Origin: DASZHJ01 sp035507155
Lineage (GTDB): Bacteria > Pseudomonadota > Alphaproteobacteria > ATCC43930 > CGMCC-115725
Direction: 5' to 3'
Length of the DNA stretch: 64,000 bases
Assembly: GCA_035507155.1 (NCBI GenBank)
Contig: DATJOK010000124.1
Coordinates: 25,872-89,871 of the forward strand
Made by a program: the position numbers and the translations under genes. Positions 7,258 to 16,552 of this stretch are shown here, piece after piece (position 1 is the stretch's first letter; each line of letters begins with the position of its first letter). The notes under the pieces are model-generated. The model had not been told where the DNA came from and searched no databases. It was given only the letters and a program-made list of their open reading frames with translations.

Positions 7258-9342
7258 TTGAGCAGGGGTTTGGGCGTGCGGCTGGCGGTGGATATCGGCG
7301 GCACTTTCACCGACGTGGTGCTGGAGATCGGCGAGCGGCGGCTGACGCGGAAGGTGCTGACCACGCCCGGTCAACCCGAGGCCGGCGTGCTCACCGGCGT
7401 TCATGCGATCCTCGCCGACGGCAGACTCACCTTCTCGGACGTGGAAGTGTTCGTGCACGGCACGACGCTCGCCACCAACGCCATCATCGAGCGGCGCGGC
7501 GCCCGCACGGCGCTGATCGCCACCGATGGCTTCCGCGACGTCCTCGATATCGCCAACGAGAGCCGCTACGACCAGTACGATCTCACCATCGAGAAGCCGA
7601 AGCCGCTGGTGCCGCGCTCGCTGCGCTTGACGGTGCCGGAGCGCATGGACGTGCATGGCGCCGTGCGGCTGCCGCTCGACGAGGGCGCGGTCGGCGCGCT
7701 GGTGCCGTTCCTGCGCGACGAGAAGATCGCGAGCGTGGCGGTTGCCTTCCTGCACTCCTACGTCAATCCGGCGCATGAGCGGCGCACCCGCCAGATCCTG
7801 GAGCAGGAGCTGCCGGAGGTACGGGTGACGCTCTCCAGCGAGGTCTGTCCGGAAGTGCGCGAATACGAGCGCACCTCGACCGCGGTCGCCAATGCCTATG
7901 TGCGGCCGCTGATGGACGGCTATCTCGAGCGGATGGAGCGGGCGCTGCGAGCGGAAGGGTTCCGCGGCGCCATCTATCTCGTGACCTCCGGTGGCGGCGT
8001 CACCTCGATCGATACCGCTCGGAAATTTCCAGTGCGGCTGGTGGAGTCCGGCCCGGCGGGCGGAGCGATCTTCGCGGCGCAGGTGGCGGCGCGCGCCGGC
8101 GAGACCCATGCCCTCTCCTTCGACATGGGCGGCACCACCGCGAAGATCTGCCTCATCGACAAATACGAGCCGCACACCGCCCGCGTCTTCGAGGTGGACC
8201 GCGCCGCGCGCTTCCTCAAGGGGAGCGGCCTGCCGGTCCGCATTCCCGTCATCGAGATGGTGGAGATCGGCGCCGGCGGCGGCTCGCTTGCCCGGCTCGA
8301 CCAGCTGAAGCGGGTGACCGTCGGTCCCGAGAGCGCGGGCTCCGAGCCCGGGCCGGCCTGCTACGGCCGCGGCGGCACCGCGCCGGCGGTGACCGACGCC
8401 GATGTCGTGCTCGGCATGATCGATCCCGAGAGCTTTGCCGGCGGCACCATTGCGCTCGAGCCGGAGCTGTCGCGCCGGGCCCTCGACCAGCATGTGGGCG
8501 CCGAGCTCGGACTCACGCCGGAGATGGCGGCCTTCGCCGTCCACGAGATGGTCTGCGAGAACATGGCGAGCGCCGCCCGCGTTCACGCGGTGGAGCGCGG
8601 CGCGATCATCGGCCAGTACACGCTGATCGCCTTCGGCGGCGCCGCGCCCCTCCACGTGGCGCGTGTCGCCGAGAAGATCGGCGTCGCCCGCGTCATCGTG
8701 CCGCCCAATGCCGGCGTCGGCTCCGCGGTCGGGTTCCTGGCGGCGCCGGTCTCCTACGAGCTGGTGCGCAGCCGCCACATGCGCCTCGACCGTTTCGACG
8801 CCTCGGCGGCGAGCGCGCTGCTCGACGAGATGTCGCGTGAGGCCGCAGCGATCGTCGAGCTCGGCGCCCGCGGCCAGCCGATCCAGGAGCGCCGCCTCGC
8901 CTACATGCGCTATGTGGGCCAGGGTCACGAGATCACGGTCGCTCTCCCCGCGACGGCGCTCGCCGCAGCTGACGCGCAAACCCTTCGCACCGCCTTCGAG
9001 AAGGAATATGCCGCGCTCTTCGCGCGCTCGATCCCGGCGGCACCCATCGAGATCCTGAGCTGGTCGGTGCTGGTCTCCACGGAGACCCGGCTGCCGGAGC
9101 CGGCCGGCAGGGCTGCTTCGGCGCCGGCACCCAAGCCCGCGGGGCACCGCTTCGTCTTCGACGGCCGCTCGGGCAAAAGCATCGAGGTTCCGCTCTACCG
9201 CCGCACGCAGATGAAGCCGGGTGCCGCCGTCCCGGGTCCGGCGGTGATCGCCGAGGACGAGACCTCCACTTTCATCTCCGCCAGCTTCACCGCCCATATC
9301 GACGGCGCCGGCTCCATCGTCATGGACCGCAAGAGCGCCTGA
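7258..9342 (+). CDS. hyuA: Hydantoinase/oxoprolinase subunit A
   Basis: The product (694 residues) belongs to the ATP-dependent hydantoinase A / 5-oxoprolinase family, which opens five-membered cyclic amides together with subunit B. The N-terminal phosphate-binding motif DIGGTFTDV is at residues 12-20, followed by the long hydantoinase_A core and a C-terminal beta-rich part. A TTG start at 7258 is preferred because GGAGG lies about seven bases upstream and it puts the DIGGT motif at the usual distance; an in-frame ATG at 7216 lacks a ribosome site. hyuB follows after 11 bp, and TRAP genes follow that, so one operon is likely. Confidence 0.9.
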   Translation: MSRGLGVRLAVDIGGTFTDVVLEIGERRLTRKVLTTPGQPEAGVLTGVHAILADGRLTFSDVEVFVHGTTLATNAIIERRGARTALIATDGFRDVLDIANESRYDQYDLTIEKPKPLVPRSLRLTVPERMDVHGAVRLPLDEGAVGALVPFLRDEKIASVAVAFLHSYVNPAHERRTRQILEQELPEVRVTLSSEVCPEVREYERTSTAVANAYVRPLMDGYLERMERALRAEGFRGAIYLVTSGGGVTSIDTARKFPVRLVESGPAGGAIFAAQVAARAGETHALSFDMGGTTAKICLIDKYEPHTARVFEVDRAARFLKGSGLPVRIPVIEMVEIGAGGGSLARLDQLKRVTVGPESAGSEPGPACYGRGGTAPAVTDADVVLGMIDPESFAGGTIALEPELSRRALDQHVGAELGLTPEMAAFAVHEMVCENMASAARVHAVERGAIIGQYTLIAFGGAAPLHVARVAEKIGVARVIVPPNAGVGSAVGFLAAPVSYELVRSRHMRLDRFDASAASALLDEMSREAAAIVELGARGQPIQERRLAYMRYVGQGHEITVALPATALAAADAQTLRTAFEKEYAALFARSIPAAPIEILSWSVLVSTETRLPEPAGRAASAPAPKPAGHRFVFDGRSGKSIEVPLYRRTQMKPGAAVPGPAVIAEDETSTFISASFTAHIDGAGSIVMDRKSA

Positions 9343-9353
9343 GGAGATCGACC

Positions 9354-11009
9354 ATGAGCCCGCCCGACAACATCGGCCTCATCGACCTGCAGATCATGTG
9401 GAACCGCCTGATCGGCGTGGTCGAGGAGCAGGCGCAGACCCTGATGCGCACCGCCTTCAGCCCGATCGTGCGCGAATGCGGCGACCTGTCGGCGGGCGTC
9501 TTCGATATCGAGGGACGGATGCTGGCGCAGGCGGTCACCGGCACCCCCGGTCACGTCAATTCCATGGCAGAATCGGTGAAGCACTTCATCCGCCATTTCC
9601 CGGTCGCGACGATGCAGCCGGGCGATGCCTACATCACCAACGATCCGTGGATGGGGACCGGCCATCTCAACGATTTCGTGGTGACGACGCCCTGCTTCCG
9701 GAACGGCAGGCTGGTCGCCCTCTTCTCCTGCACCAGCCACCTCATGGACATCGGCGGCATCGGCTTCGGGCCGGATGGCACCGACGTCTTCATGGAAGGC
9801 CTCTATATCCCGATGCTGAAGCTCATCGACCAGGGGCGTGTCAACGAGACGCTGATGGCGATGATCCGCTCCAACACGCGGCTCCCCACCGACACCGAGG
9901 GTGACGTCTACTCGCTCGCCGCCTGCAACGATGTCGGTTGCCAGCGGCTGGTCGAAATGATGGACGAGTTCGCCATCGAGAGCCTCGATCCCTTGGCCGA
10001 GCACATCATCGCCCGCTCCCGCGAGGCGGTGCTGGAGGAGATCCGCAAGCTGCCGCGCGGCACCTGGAAGAGCGCCATGGTGGTGGACGGTTACGACCGG
10101 CCGGTGACGCTCGCCGCCGCGCTCACCGTCCACGCGGACGGCATCCACGTGGATTTCATCGGCACCTCGGAATGCTCCAAATACGGCATCAACGTGCCGC
10201 TCGCCTATACCACCGCCTATACGGTCTTCGGCCTCGGCTGCGTGGTGGCCTCGCGCATTCCCAACAACGCGGGCTCGCTGGAGCCGCTCACCGTCTCGGC
10301 GCCGGAAGGCTCGATCCTCAACGCGCCGAAGCCGGCGCCGGTCGCCTCGCGCCACGTGATCGGCCAGATGCTGCCGGACGTCGCCTTCGGCTGCCTGCGC
10401 CAGGTCATTCCCGACCGTGTGCCGGCGGAGGGCACCTCCTGCCTCTGGAACCTCAACGTCCGCGGCCAGACCAGGAGCGGCGCCGGCGGCAGGTACGGTT
10501 TCTCCATGGCGATCACCAGCAACGGCGGCACCGGCGCCCGGCCCGAGCAGGACGGCCTCTCCGCCACCGCCTATCCGAGCGGCGTGCGCGGCACGCCGGT
10601 GGAGATCGCCGAGACGCAGACGCCGCTCATCTTCTGGCGCAAGGAATTCCGCCCCGACAGCGGCGGCGCCGGCCGCACCCGCGGGGGCATGGGGCAGGTC
10701 ATCGAGATCGAGAGCGGCGTCGGCGCGCCCTTCGAGCTGCTGGCTGCCTTCGACCGCATCGACCATCCGCCGCGCGGCAGCGCCGGCGGCAAGGACGGCG
10801 CCGCCGGCTACGTCGGCCTTAAATCGGGCCTGCGCATGAAGGGCAAAGGCTTCCAGGAAGTGCCGCCGGAGGATCGCATGGTCGTGCTGACGCCGGGCGG
10901 CGCCGGGATCGGCGACCCGCATCAGCGCGATCCCCGGCAGGTGGCGCAGGATCTCGCCGACGGGCTGATCTCGGCGGAAACCGCCCGGGACGTCTACGGC
11001 GCACGATGA
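9354..11009 (+). CDS. hyuB: Hydantoinase B/oxoprolinase subunit B
   Basis: The 551-residue protein is a full-length hydantoinase B subunit. Family features are the start IDLQIMWNRL, the CGDLSAGVFD segment, the GHVNSM and NDPWMGTGH motifs thought to lie in the metal-binding active site, and a Gly-rich C-terminal segment (GGAGIGDP). It pairs with HyuA to hydrolyse an N-substituted hydantoin, 5-oxoproline or similar lactam at the cost of ATP in the cytoplasm. GAGGAGA precedes the ATG. It overlaps the upstream in-frame extension of the TRAP binding-protein gene, which suggests tight coupling. The exact substrate cannot be read from the sequence. Confidence 0.9.
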   Translation: MSPPDNIGLIDLQIMWNRLIGVVEEQAQTLMRTAFSPIVRECGDLSAGVFDIEGRMLAQAVTGTPGHVNSMAESVKHFIRHFPVATMQPGDAYITNDPWMGTGHLNDFVVTTPCFRNGRLVALFSCTSHLMDIGGIGFGPDGTDVFMEGLYIPMLKLIDQGRVNETLMAMIRSNTRLPTDTEGDVYSLAACNDVGCQRLVEMMDEFAIESLDPLAEHIIARSREAVLEEIRKLPRGTWKSAMVVDGYDRPVTLAAALTVHADGIHVDFIGTSECSKYGINVPLAYTTAYTVFGLGCVVASRIPNNAGSLEPLTVSAPEGSILNAPKPAPVASRHVIGQMLPDVAFGCLRQVIPDRVPAEGTSCLWNLNVRGQTRSGAGGRYGFSMAITSNGGTGARPEQDGLSATAYPSGVRGTPVEIAETQTPLIFWRKEFRPDSGGAGRTRGGMGQVIEIESGVGAPFELLAAFDRIDHPPRGSAGGKDGAAGYVGLKSGLRMKGKGFQEVPPEDRMVVLTPGGAGIGDPHQRDPRQVAQDLADGLISAETARDVYGAR

Positions 11010-11041
11010 CGATGTCAGCGAAGCACAGGGAAGGCAAAGCG

Positions 11042-12043
11042 ATGAGACTCACCCGACGCAAGGTTCTCTCCATCGGCGCCGCCGCGGTCGCCGCGGCGGC
11101 CATTCGGCCCGTCCGCGCCGCCGACAAGATCCAATGGGATCTGTCGACGGTCTGGCCGGAGAGCAACTTTCATACCCAGAACGCCCGGCGTTTCGCCGAG
11201 GAGGTCGCCAAGGCGACTGGCGGCGCGGTGGAGATCACCGTCAAGTCCGGCGGTCAGCTGGGATTCAAGGGACCGGAGCATCTCCGCGCCGTGCGCGACG
11301 GGTTGGTGCCGGTCGCCGACGTGCTCGACATCCAGCAGATCGGCGATGAGCCGATCCTCGGCGTCGAATCGATCCCGTTCCTGGTGGGCTCGCCGGAGCA
11401 GCTCAAGGTGCTCCACAAGTACATGCGGCCGATCTACAACCAGGTCGCCCAACGCAACAATCAGAAAATCCTCTACATCGTTCCCTGGCCGACCCAGTAC
11501 CTGCATCTCAACGTCAAGACCGACAATCTCGACGGGCTCAAGGGCATCAAGATCCGCGTCCCCGACAAGAATGCCCAGGACATGCTGGCGGCGATCGGCA
11601 TGTCGCCGATCCTGATTCCCTGGGGCGAGACCATCCCGGCGCTCGCTTCCGGCGCGGTCTCCGGCGTCTCCACCTCGGCGACCTCCGGCGTCGATGGCAA
11701 GTTCTGGGAGTTCCTCAAGTACATCTATCCGACCAACCACGTCTGGTCGTGCCAGATGATGGACGTCAACCTCGACGCCTGGGGCAAGCTGACCCCGGCG
11801 CAGCAGAAGACTATCACCGACATCGCAGCGAAGCTGGAGCCGGAATTCTGGGCGGTCTCGGCGCAGAACGACAAGGACAGCCTGAAGACGCTCACCGACA
11901 ACGGCATGCAGGTGGTGCCGGTGCCGTCGGCGATGATGCAGGCGATGCGCGAGAAGACGGCGCCGCTGCTGGAGGCGTTCCTGAAGCGCGTTCCCGAGGC
12001 GGAGAAGCCGGTGCGCGCCTATCTCGCCGACGTCAAGGCGTGA
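11042..12043 (+). CDS. TRAP transporter substrate-binding protein (DctP family)
   Basis: This 333-residue periplasmic solute receptor belongs to the DctP/TAXI superfamily. The N-terminus MRLTRRKVLS followed by an Ala-rich hydrophobic stretch and VRAAD is a twin-arginine-like signal peptide. The conserved region around residues 145-200 (GLKGIKIRVP and downstream) is typical of DctP receptors, where an Arg of this motif binds a carboxylate. The ATG at 11042 is chosen because GGGAAGG lies upstream and the signal peptide starts there; an ATG at 11006 overlaps hyuB. Together with the next two genes it forms a complete tripartite transporter, probably feeding HyuAB. Confidence 0.88.
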   Translation: MRLTRRKVLSIGAAAVAAAAIRPVRAADKIQWDLSTVWPESNFHTQNARRFAEEVAKATGGAVEITVKSGGQLGFKGPEHLRAVRDGLVPVADVLDIQQIGDEPILGVESIPFLVGSPEQLKVLHKYMRPIYNQVAQRNNQKILYIVPWPTQYLHLNVKTDNLDGLKGIKIRVPDKNAQDMLAAIGMSPILIPWGETIPALASGAVSGVSTSATSGVDGKFWEFLKYIYPTNHVWSCQMMDVNLDAWGKLTPAQQKTITDIAAKLEPEFWAVSAQNDKDSLKTLTDNGMQVVPVPSAMMQAMREKTAPLLEAFLKRVPEAEKPVRAYLADVKA

Positions 12044-12053
12044 GGCAGGGCGC

Positions 12054-12659
12054 GTGACGGCCGAAGCAGTGCACGGAGCGTCTCGGGGCCCGGCGATCAA
12101 TGCCGGGGCGCCGGCGGTGCTGCGGCCGCTTCTCAACTGCATCGACTGGTTGGGACGGCTCGACGGCTGGATCGCGGGCGTCTGCCTCGCGGCGCTCACC
12201 CTGCTGATGATCAGCGAGGTGACGGTGCGGGCGCTCTCCAACGTCTTCCCCTGGGTCCCGGCGAGCGTGCCGAACGCCTGGGAGTACAGCTCCTATCTGA
12301 TGGCGGCGAGCTTCACTTTCGGCGCCGCCATGACGCTGCGCGCCGGCGGCCACATCCGGGTGACCCTGGTGCTCGCCCGCGCGACGCCGGAGCTGCGCCG
12401 GGTGATGGAGGTGGGTGCCGCGCTCGGCGGGACGATCCTGACCGGCTTTCTCGCCTATGCCATGGTGCGCTTCACCTGGAGCGCTTTCGCGCGCGGCCAG
12501 ACCTCGATCTCCAGCGACACGCCGCTCTGGATTCCGGAAAGCCTCATCACTTTCGGCTTCCTGCTGATGGCGGCGCAGTTCCTGGCCCGGCTCATCCAGG
12601 CGATCTGGGGCCTGAAGCTCGAGGATCCGGCGCTCCGCGTCGCCTCGGTGGCGGAATAG
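12054..12659 (+). CDS. TRAP transporter small permease (DctQ family)
   Basis: The 201-residue product has four hydrophobic helices, at about 38-62, 75-95, 115-137 and 156-178, after a roughly 30-residue hydrophilic N-terminus, which is the DctQ topology. It is the small membrane subunit that pairs with the large DctM channel. The GTG at 12054 has a purine-rich site (GAGGCAGGG) overlapping the end of the receptor gene, 10 bp upstream. DctM follows after 15 bp. This subunit shows little sequence conservation, so the call rests on topology and on its place between receptor and large permease. Confidence 0.85.
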   Translation: MTAEAVHGASRGPAINAGAPAVLRPLLNCIDWLGRLDGWIAGVCLAALTLLMISEVTVRALSNVFPWVPASVPNAWEYSSYLMAASFTFGAAMTLRAGGHIRVTLVLARATPELRRVMEVGAALGGTILTGFLAYAMVRFTWSAFARGQTSISSDTPLWIPESLITFGFLLMAAQFLARLIQAIWGLKLEDPALRVASVAE

Positions 12660-12674
12660 CCTGCGGGCTGCTCG

Positions 12675-13979
12675 ATGCTCCTCGTCTCCCTCACCATGTT
12701 CGCGCTGCTCTTCGGCCTGCTGGCCGGCGGGCTCTGGATCGGCCTCACCCTCGGCCTCACCGGCGTTACGCTGCTGGCGCTCTTCCGCAGCGTGCCGCTC
12801 GACAAGCTGGTGCCGCAATACGCCTGGAACATCCTGACCACCCAGGAGCTGCTGGCGCTGCCGCTCTTCATCATCATGGGCGAGCTTCTCTTCCGCACTC
12901 GCCTCTCCCGCTCACTCTTCCAGGGCCTGGCGCCCTGGGCCGGGCTGCTGCCGGGACGGCTCCTCCACGTCAATGTCATCGGCTGCTCGATCTTCGCGGC
13001 GATCTCCGGCTCCTCCGCCGCGACGACCCAGGTGGTGGGGCGGATCTCCCTCAACGAGCTGACGCGGCGCGGCTATGGCAAGGAGATCGCCATCGGCAGC
13101 CTCGCCGGCGCCGGCACCCTCGGCTTCCTGATCCCGCCCAGCAACATCATGATCATCTATGGCGTGCTGGGCGATGTCTCGGTGCTGAAGCTCTTCACCG
13201 CGGGGTTCATTCCGGGTTTCTTGCTGGCGGCCTGCTTCATGGCCTGGGTGATGCTGCACACGGCGGTCCGGCGTGACCTGGTGCCGGCGAGCGAGCGGGC
13301 GCTGAGCCGCGTCACCTGGGCGGAGCGGTTCGCTTCGCTCAGGGATCTGGGGCCGGCGGTCCTGCTGATCGCCTGCGTGCTGGGCTCGATCTATGGCGGG
13401 CTTGCCACACCCTCCGAGGCCGCGGCGGTGGGCGTCGCCGGCGCGGTGGTGGTGGCGCTGCTGCAGGGCGGCTTGACGTTGCAGGGCGCCAAGGAGGTCG
13501 CCATGGGCTCGGTGCAGACCTGCAGCATGATCGCCTTGATCGTGCTCGGCGCCTCGATCCTCGGAAGCGCCGCCGCCTTCCTCGGCATCCCCGGCGCCAT
13601 CGCCGAGTTCGTGCGCGCCCTCCACCTCACGCCCTTCATGCTGATCGTGGTGCTGATCGGCTTCTACCTGGTGCTCGGCTGCTTCCTCGACGGCTTCAGC
13701 ATGATCGTGATGACGCTCCCGATCGTGCTGCCGATCGTGAAGGCGGCAGGCTTCGATCCCATCTGGTTCGGCATCTTCCTGGTGCTGGTGGTGGAGATGT
13801 CGCAGATCACGCCGCCGGTGGGCTTCAACCTGTTCGTGATCCAGGGCCTGACCGAGGACAGCCTCGGCTACATCGCGCGGGTGACGCTCCCCTACCTCGC
13901 GATCATGATCCTGTTCACGCTCCTGCTGACCCTCTTCCCCGAGATCGCCCTCTGGCTCCCCACCCACCTCAAAGGGTGA
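12675..13979 (+). CDS. TRAP transporter large permease (DctM family)
   Basis: This 434-residue integral membrane protein has about 11-12 hydrophobic segments. DctM features include the FSRS-like N-terminal helix pair, the PLFIIMGELLF segment, SGSSAATTQVVG, and the GxLIPPSN motif (GFLIPPSNIMIIYG), with a matching EMSQITPPVGFNLF motif in the C-terminal half. It forms the sodium-driven translocation channel with DctQ. It is the last gene of the hyuAB-TRAP run and ends four bases before the convergent enoyl-CoA hydratase gene, so there is no room for a separate terminator. Confidence 0.92.
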   Translation: MLLVSLTMFALLFGLLAGGLWIGLTLGLTGVTLLALFRSVPLDKLVPQYAWNILTTQELLALPLFIIMGELLFRTRLSRSLFQGLAPWAGLLPGRLLHVNVIGCSIFAAISGSSAATTQVVGRISLNELTRRGYGKEIAIGSLAGAGTLGFLIPPSNIMIIYGVLGDVSVLKLFTAGFIPGFLLAACFMAWVMLHTAVRRDLVPASERALSRVTWAERFASLRDLGPAVLLIACVLGSIYGGLATPSEAAAVGVAGAVVVALLQGGLTLQGAKEVAMGSVQTCSMIALIVLGASILGSAAAFLGIPGAIAEFVRALHLTPFMLIVVLIGFYLVLGCFLDGFSMIVMTLPIVLPIVKAAGFDPIWFGIFLVLVVEMSQITPPVGFNLFVIQGLTEDSLGYIARVTLPYLAIMILFTLLLTLFPEIALWLPTHLKG

Positions 13980-13982
13980 ATC

Positions 13983-14771
13983 CTACCGCGCCTTGAACTG
14001 CGGCTTGCGCTTCTCCATGAAGGCGCGGCGCCCCTCGATGTAGTCCTCGCTGGCAAAGCACCGGGCGACCATCTGCTCGGAGACCTCCATGTCGCGCTCG
14101 GTGGGATCCCGCAGCAGCTCCTGCACCGTGCGCTTCACCGCCGCGATGGTGAGCGGCGCGTTCCCAGCGATGGTGGTGGCGTAGTCCTCGACGAAATGCT
14201 CGAGCGTGCTGGCGCTAACGACCTGGTTGACGAGGCCCATGGTGAGCGCCTGCTCGGCGGTGAACTGCTTGGCGGTAAAGAACAGCTCCTTCGCCGCGGC
14301 TGGGCCCACCAGGTCCATCAGCTTGCGGATCCCCTTGTGGCCGTAGCCGAGGCCCAGCTTCGCCGCGGGAATGCCGAATTTCGAGTTGTCGGAGCAGATC
14401 CTGAGATCGCAGCAGGTGATGACGCTGACGCCACCGCCGATGCAATAGCCCTGGATCTGCGCGATGGTCGGCTTGGCGAAGCCATGGAGCTTGGTCGAGA
14501 AGATGTCGGTGGTGTGATTATAGAGCTTTACCGCCTCCTCGCTCGCCCGCTCGCTCTCGAACTTCGAGATATCGGCGCCGGAGACGAAGGCTTTGCCGCC
14601 AGCGCCGGAGATCACCACGACGCGGATCTCGGGATCGGCGGCGAAAACGTCTAGGATCTCGGCCCCTGCCTGCCACATCTCGAGCGAGACTGCGTTGTGG
14701 CGCTCAGGGTTGTTGAAAATCATGCGGCCGATGGCGCCGTCCTTGCGCATCAGCATCTTGTCGGTGGCCAT
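13983..14771 (-). CDS. Enoyl-CoA hydratase/isomerase family protein
   Basis: The 262-residue protein has the crotonase fold. The first oxyanion-hole element GKAFVSGADISKF is at about residues 59-71 and the second, the IQGYCIGGGV segment, at about 105-115. It probably hydrates, isomerises or cleaves an acyl-CoA in the cytoplasm. GGAG lies eight bases upstream of the ATG. The gene follows a family III CoA-transferase on the same strand by 29 bp, so both likely act on the same organic acid: activation to the CoA ester, then a crotonase-type step. The substrate is not evident. Confidence 0.9.
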   Translation of the reverse strand: MATDKMLMRKDGAIGRMIFNNPERHNAVSLEMWQAGAEILDVFAADPEIRVVVISGAGGKAFVSGADISKFESERASEEAVKLYNHTTDIFSTKLHGFAKPTIAQIQGYCIGGGVSVITCCDLRICSDNSKFGIPAAKLGLGYGHKGIRKLMDLVGPAAAKELFFTAKQFTAEQALTMGLVNQVVSASTLEHFVEDYATTIAGNAPLTIAAVKRTVQELLRDPTERDMEVSEQMVARCFASEDYIEGRRAFMEKRKPQFKAR

Positions 14772-14800
14772 TCAGATACTCCGTTGCTGCACGTGAGGGC

Positions 14801-15988
14801 TCAGACGACGCCCCGTTGCTTGAAAGCGGCGATCTCCCCGGCACCATAGCCGAGCTCGCCCAGGATCTCCTCCGTATGCTGCCCGGCCTTGGGCGGCTCG
14901 ACGACGAGATGGCTCGGCGTCCGGCTCAGCTTCATCGGCTGGCCCTGGAGCTCGATCTCGCCGCGCATGCCGGTCTCCAGCCGCTCAACCATGCCGAGAT
15001 GCTTCACCTGGGGATCGGCGAAGACCTCGTCCATCGCATAAATCGGACCGCAGGGCACGCCGATCTCGTTGAAGCGCGCAATCCACTCGGCGCTGGTCCG
15101 CGTGCGCACGATCTCGCCGATCTCGTGGTTGAGGGCGTCGCGGTTCTTGGAGCGGTCTTTGCTGGTGGCATAGGCCGGGTTCCTGAGGAACTGCGGCGCC
15201 TCCATCGCCTCGCAGAAGCGCACCCAGATATGGCCGCCGGAAGCGGCAATGTTGATGTGGCCGTCCTTGGTCTGGAACACGCCCGTCGGGATGGAGGTCG
15301 GATGGTTGTTTCCCGCCTGGGGCGGCACCTCGTGGTCGACGAGCCAGCGCGCCGCCTGGAAGTCCAGCATGAAGAGCTGCGCCTGCAGCAGCGAGGTCTG
15401 CACCCACTGCCCTTGGCCCGATGTCTCGCGCTCGAGGAGCGCTACCAGGATGCCCATGGCGCAGAAGATGCCGGCGGTGAGGTCGGCGATCGGAATGCCG
15501 ACCCGGACCGGCCCCTGACCGGGGAGCCCGGTGATCGACATCAGACCGCCCATCCCCTGCGCCACCTGGTCGAAGCCCGGCCGGTCGCGATAGGGTCCGT
15601 CCTGGCCGAAGCCCGAGATCGAGCCGTAGACCAGGCGCGGATTGACCTTGCGCATCGTCTCGTAGTCGATGCCGAGGCGGTTTTTCACGTCCGGTCGGTA
15701 ATTCTCCACCAGCACGTCCGCGCGCTTGACCAGCCGGGTCAGAATTTCGACTCCCGCGGGCTGCTTGAGGTCGAGCGTCATGCTGCGCTTGTTGCGGTGG
15801 AGGTTCATGAAATCGGAGCCGTCGCGCGGTCCCCCCATACCCTCGCCGCCGGTGTCGGGCATCTCCACCTTGATGACGTCGGCGCCCCAGTCGGCGAGCT
15901 GCCGCACGCAGGTCGGGCCGGCGCGCACGCGCGTGAGATCGATCACCGTGAAGCGCTTCAGCGCGTCGGAAGCCGGCCGAAAAGGCAT
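14801..15988 (-). CDS. Family III CoA-transferase (CaiB/BaiF)
   Basis: This 395-residue enzyme belongs to the formyl-CoA transferase / CaiB / alpha-methylacyl-CoA racemase family. Characteristic features are the N-terminal VIDLTRVRAGP segment, GADVIKVEMPDTGGE (about 34-48), the FMNLHRNKRSMTLDLK stretch, and the conserved Asp of the ADLTAGIF region (about 168). It moves CoA between carboxylic acids through aspartyl-thioester chemistry. AGGAGGAGAC precedes the ATG, so translation should be strong. It is the first gene of a two-gene operon with the enoyl-CoA hydratase. Confidence 0.92.
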   Translation of the reverse strand: MPFRPASDALKRFTVIDLTRVRAGPTCVRQLADWGADVIKVEMPDTGGEGMGGPRDGSDFMNLHRNKRSMTLDLKQPAGVEILTRLVKRADVLVENYRPDVKNRLGIDYETMRKVNPRLVYGSISGFGQDGPYRDRPGFDQVAQGMGGLMSITGLPGQGPVRVGIPIADLTAGIFCAMGILVALLERETSGQGQWVQTSLLQAQLFMLDFQAARWLVDHEVPPQAGNNHPTSIPTGVFQTKDGHINIAASGGHIWVRFCEAMEAPQFLRNPAYATSKDRSKNRDALNHEIGEIVRTRTSAEWIARFNEIGVPCGPIYAMDEVFADPQVKHLGMVERLETGMRGEIELQGQPMKLSRTPSHLVVEPPKAGQHTEEILGELGYGAGEIAAFKQRGVV

Positions 15989-16179
15989 GTCTCCTCCTTG
16001 TTTGTCCTCGGGCAGGCAGCGGCCACGTCAGCCCCGCCCGCCCCTGCAAGCTTCAGCCGCATCATTCAGCCATTTGCGGATAGCGGCAAGCCGGAGCGTG
16101 TCGCGCCGCTCTGGCGGCACCACGGCGCCCGTCGCCGAGAGCCGCTCGCCCGCCGCCCGGATCTCGCCGCCGTCCGCGG

Positions 16180-16482
16180 TCAGATCTTGCCGAGGATCTC
16201 CCGCTTGATCGCCCGGATGCGGGCCTCATCGCGCCGGTAGAACGTCCACTGCTTGATCCGCTTCGGCCGCACCAGGCCGGCCTGGGCCAGGATCCGCATG
16301 TGCTCGCTCACCGTCGGCTGGCTGACGCCGAGCTTCTCGGCGATGAGCACGCCGCAGACGCCGTCGCGCACCAGGTCGCCGTCCACCTGCGGCGGGAAAT
16401 GCGCCCGGGGATCGCGCAGCCATTCCAGGATCTGCAGCCGGCGGTCGTTGGCGAGCGCGCGGATGGCATGAACGATAGTCAT
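16180..16482 (-). CDS. ArsR-family winged-helix transcriptional regulator
   Basis: The 100-residue protein is a minimal ArsR/SmtB-type DNA-binding protein: helices with ALANDRRLQILEWL, a helix-turn-helix at about 45-75 (GVSQPTVSEHMRILAQAGLV), and a beta-wing with KRIKQWTFYRRDE. There is no CxC metal site in the recognition helix, so it may sense something other than arsenic-type metals; C43 is the only cysteine. No Shine-Dalgarno precedes the ATG, and the promoter position suggests a leaderless transcript. It is divergent from the dehydratase gene across about 70 bp and likely controls that gene, itself, or both. Confidence 0.88.
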   Translation of the reverse strand: MTIVHAIRALANDRRLQILEWLRDPRAHFPPQVDGDLVRDGVCGVLIAEKLGVSQPTVSEHMRILAQAGLVRPKRIKQWTFYRRDEARIRAIKREILGKI

Positions 16483-16483
16483 A

Positions 16484-16516
16484 TTGCCAATTAGCCAAGA
16501 GACGAATTAATGTCAA
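16484..16516. promoter_or_regulatory. Overlapping divergent promoters between the ArsR regulator and the dehydratase
   Basis: On the minus strand a perfect -35 TTGACA (16511-16516) is followed 17 bp later by a weak -10, TAATTG (16488-16493), placing transcription start at or next to the regulator ATG at 16482. On the plus strand TTGCCA (16484-16489) is a good -35 for the dehydratase, with a poor TTAATG/TAATGT -10 about 17-18 bp on. A repressor bound here would cover both promoters. Confidence 0.4.
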
Positions 16517-16552
16517 GCCCGGAGCCCGCGCGGCACTGACAGGGAGACGGCA

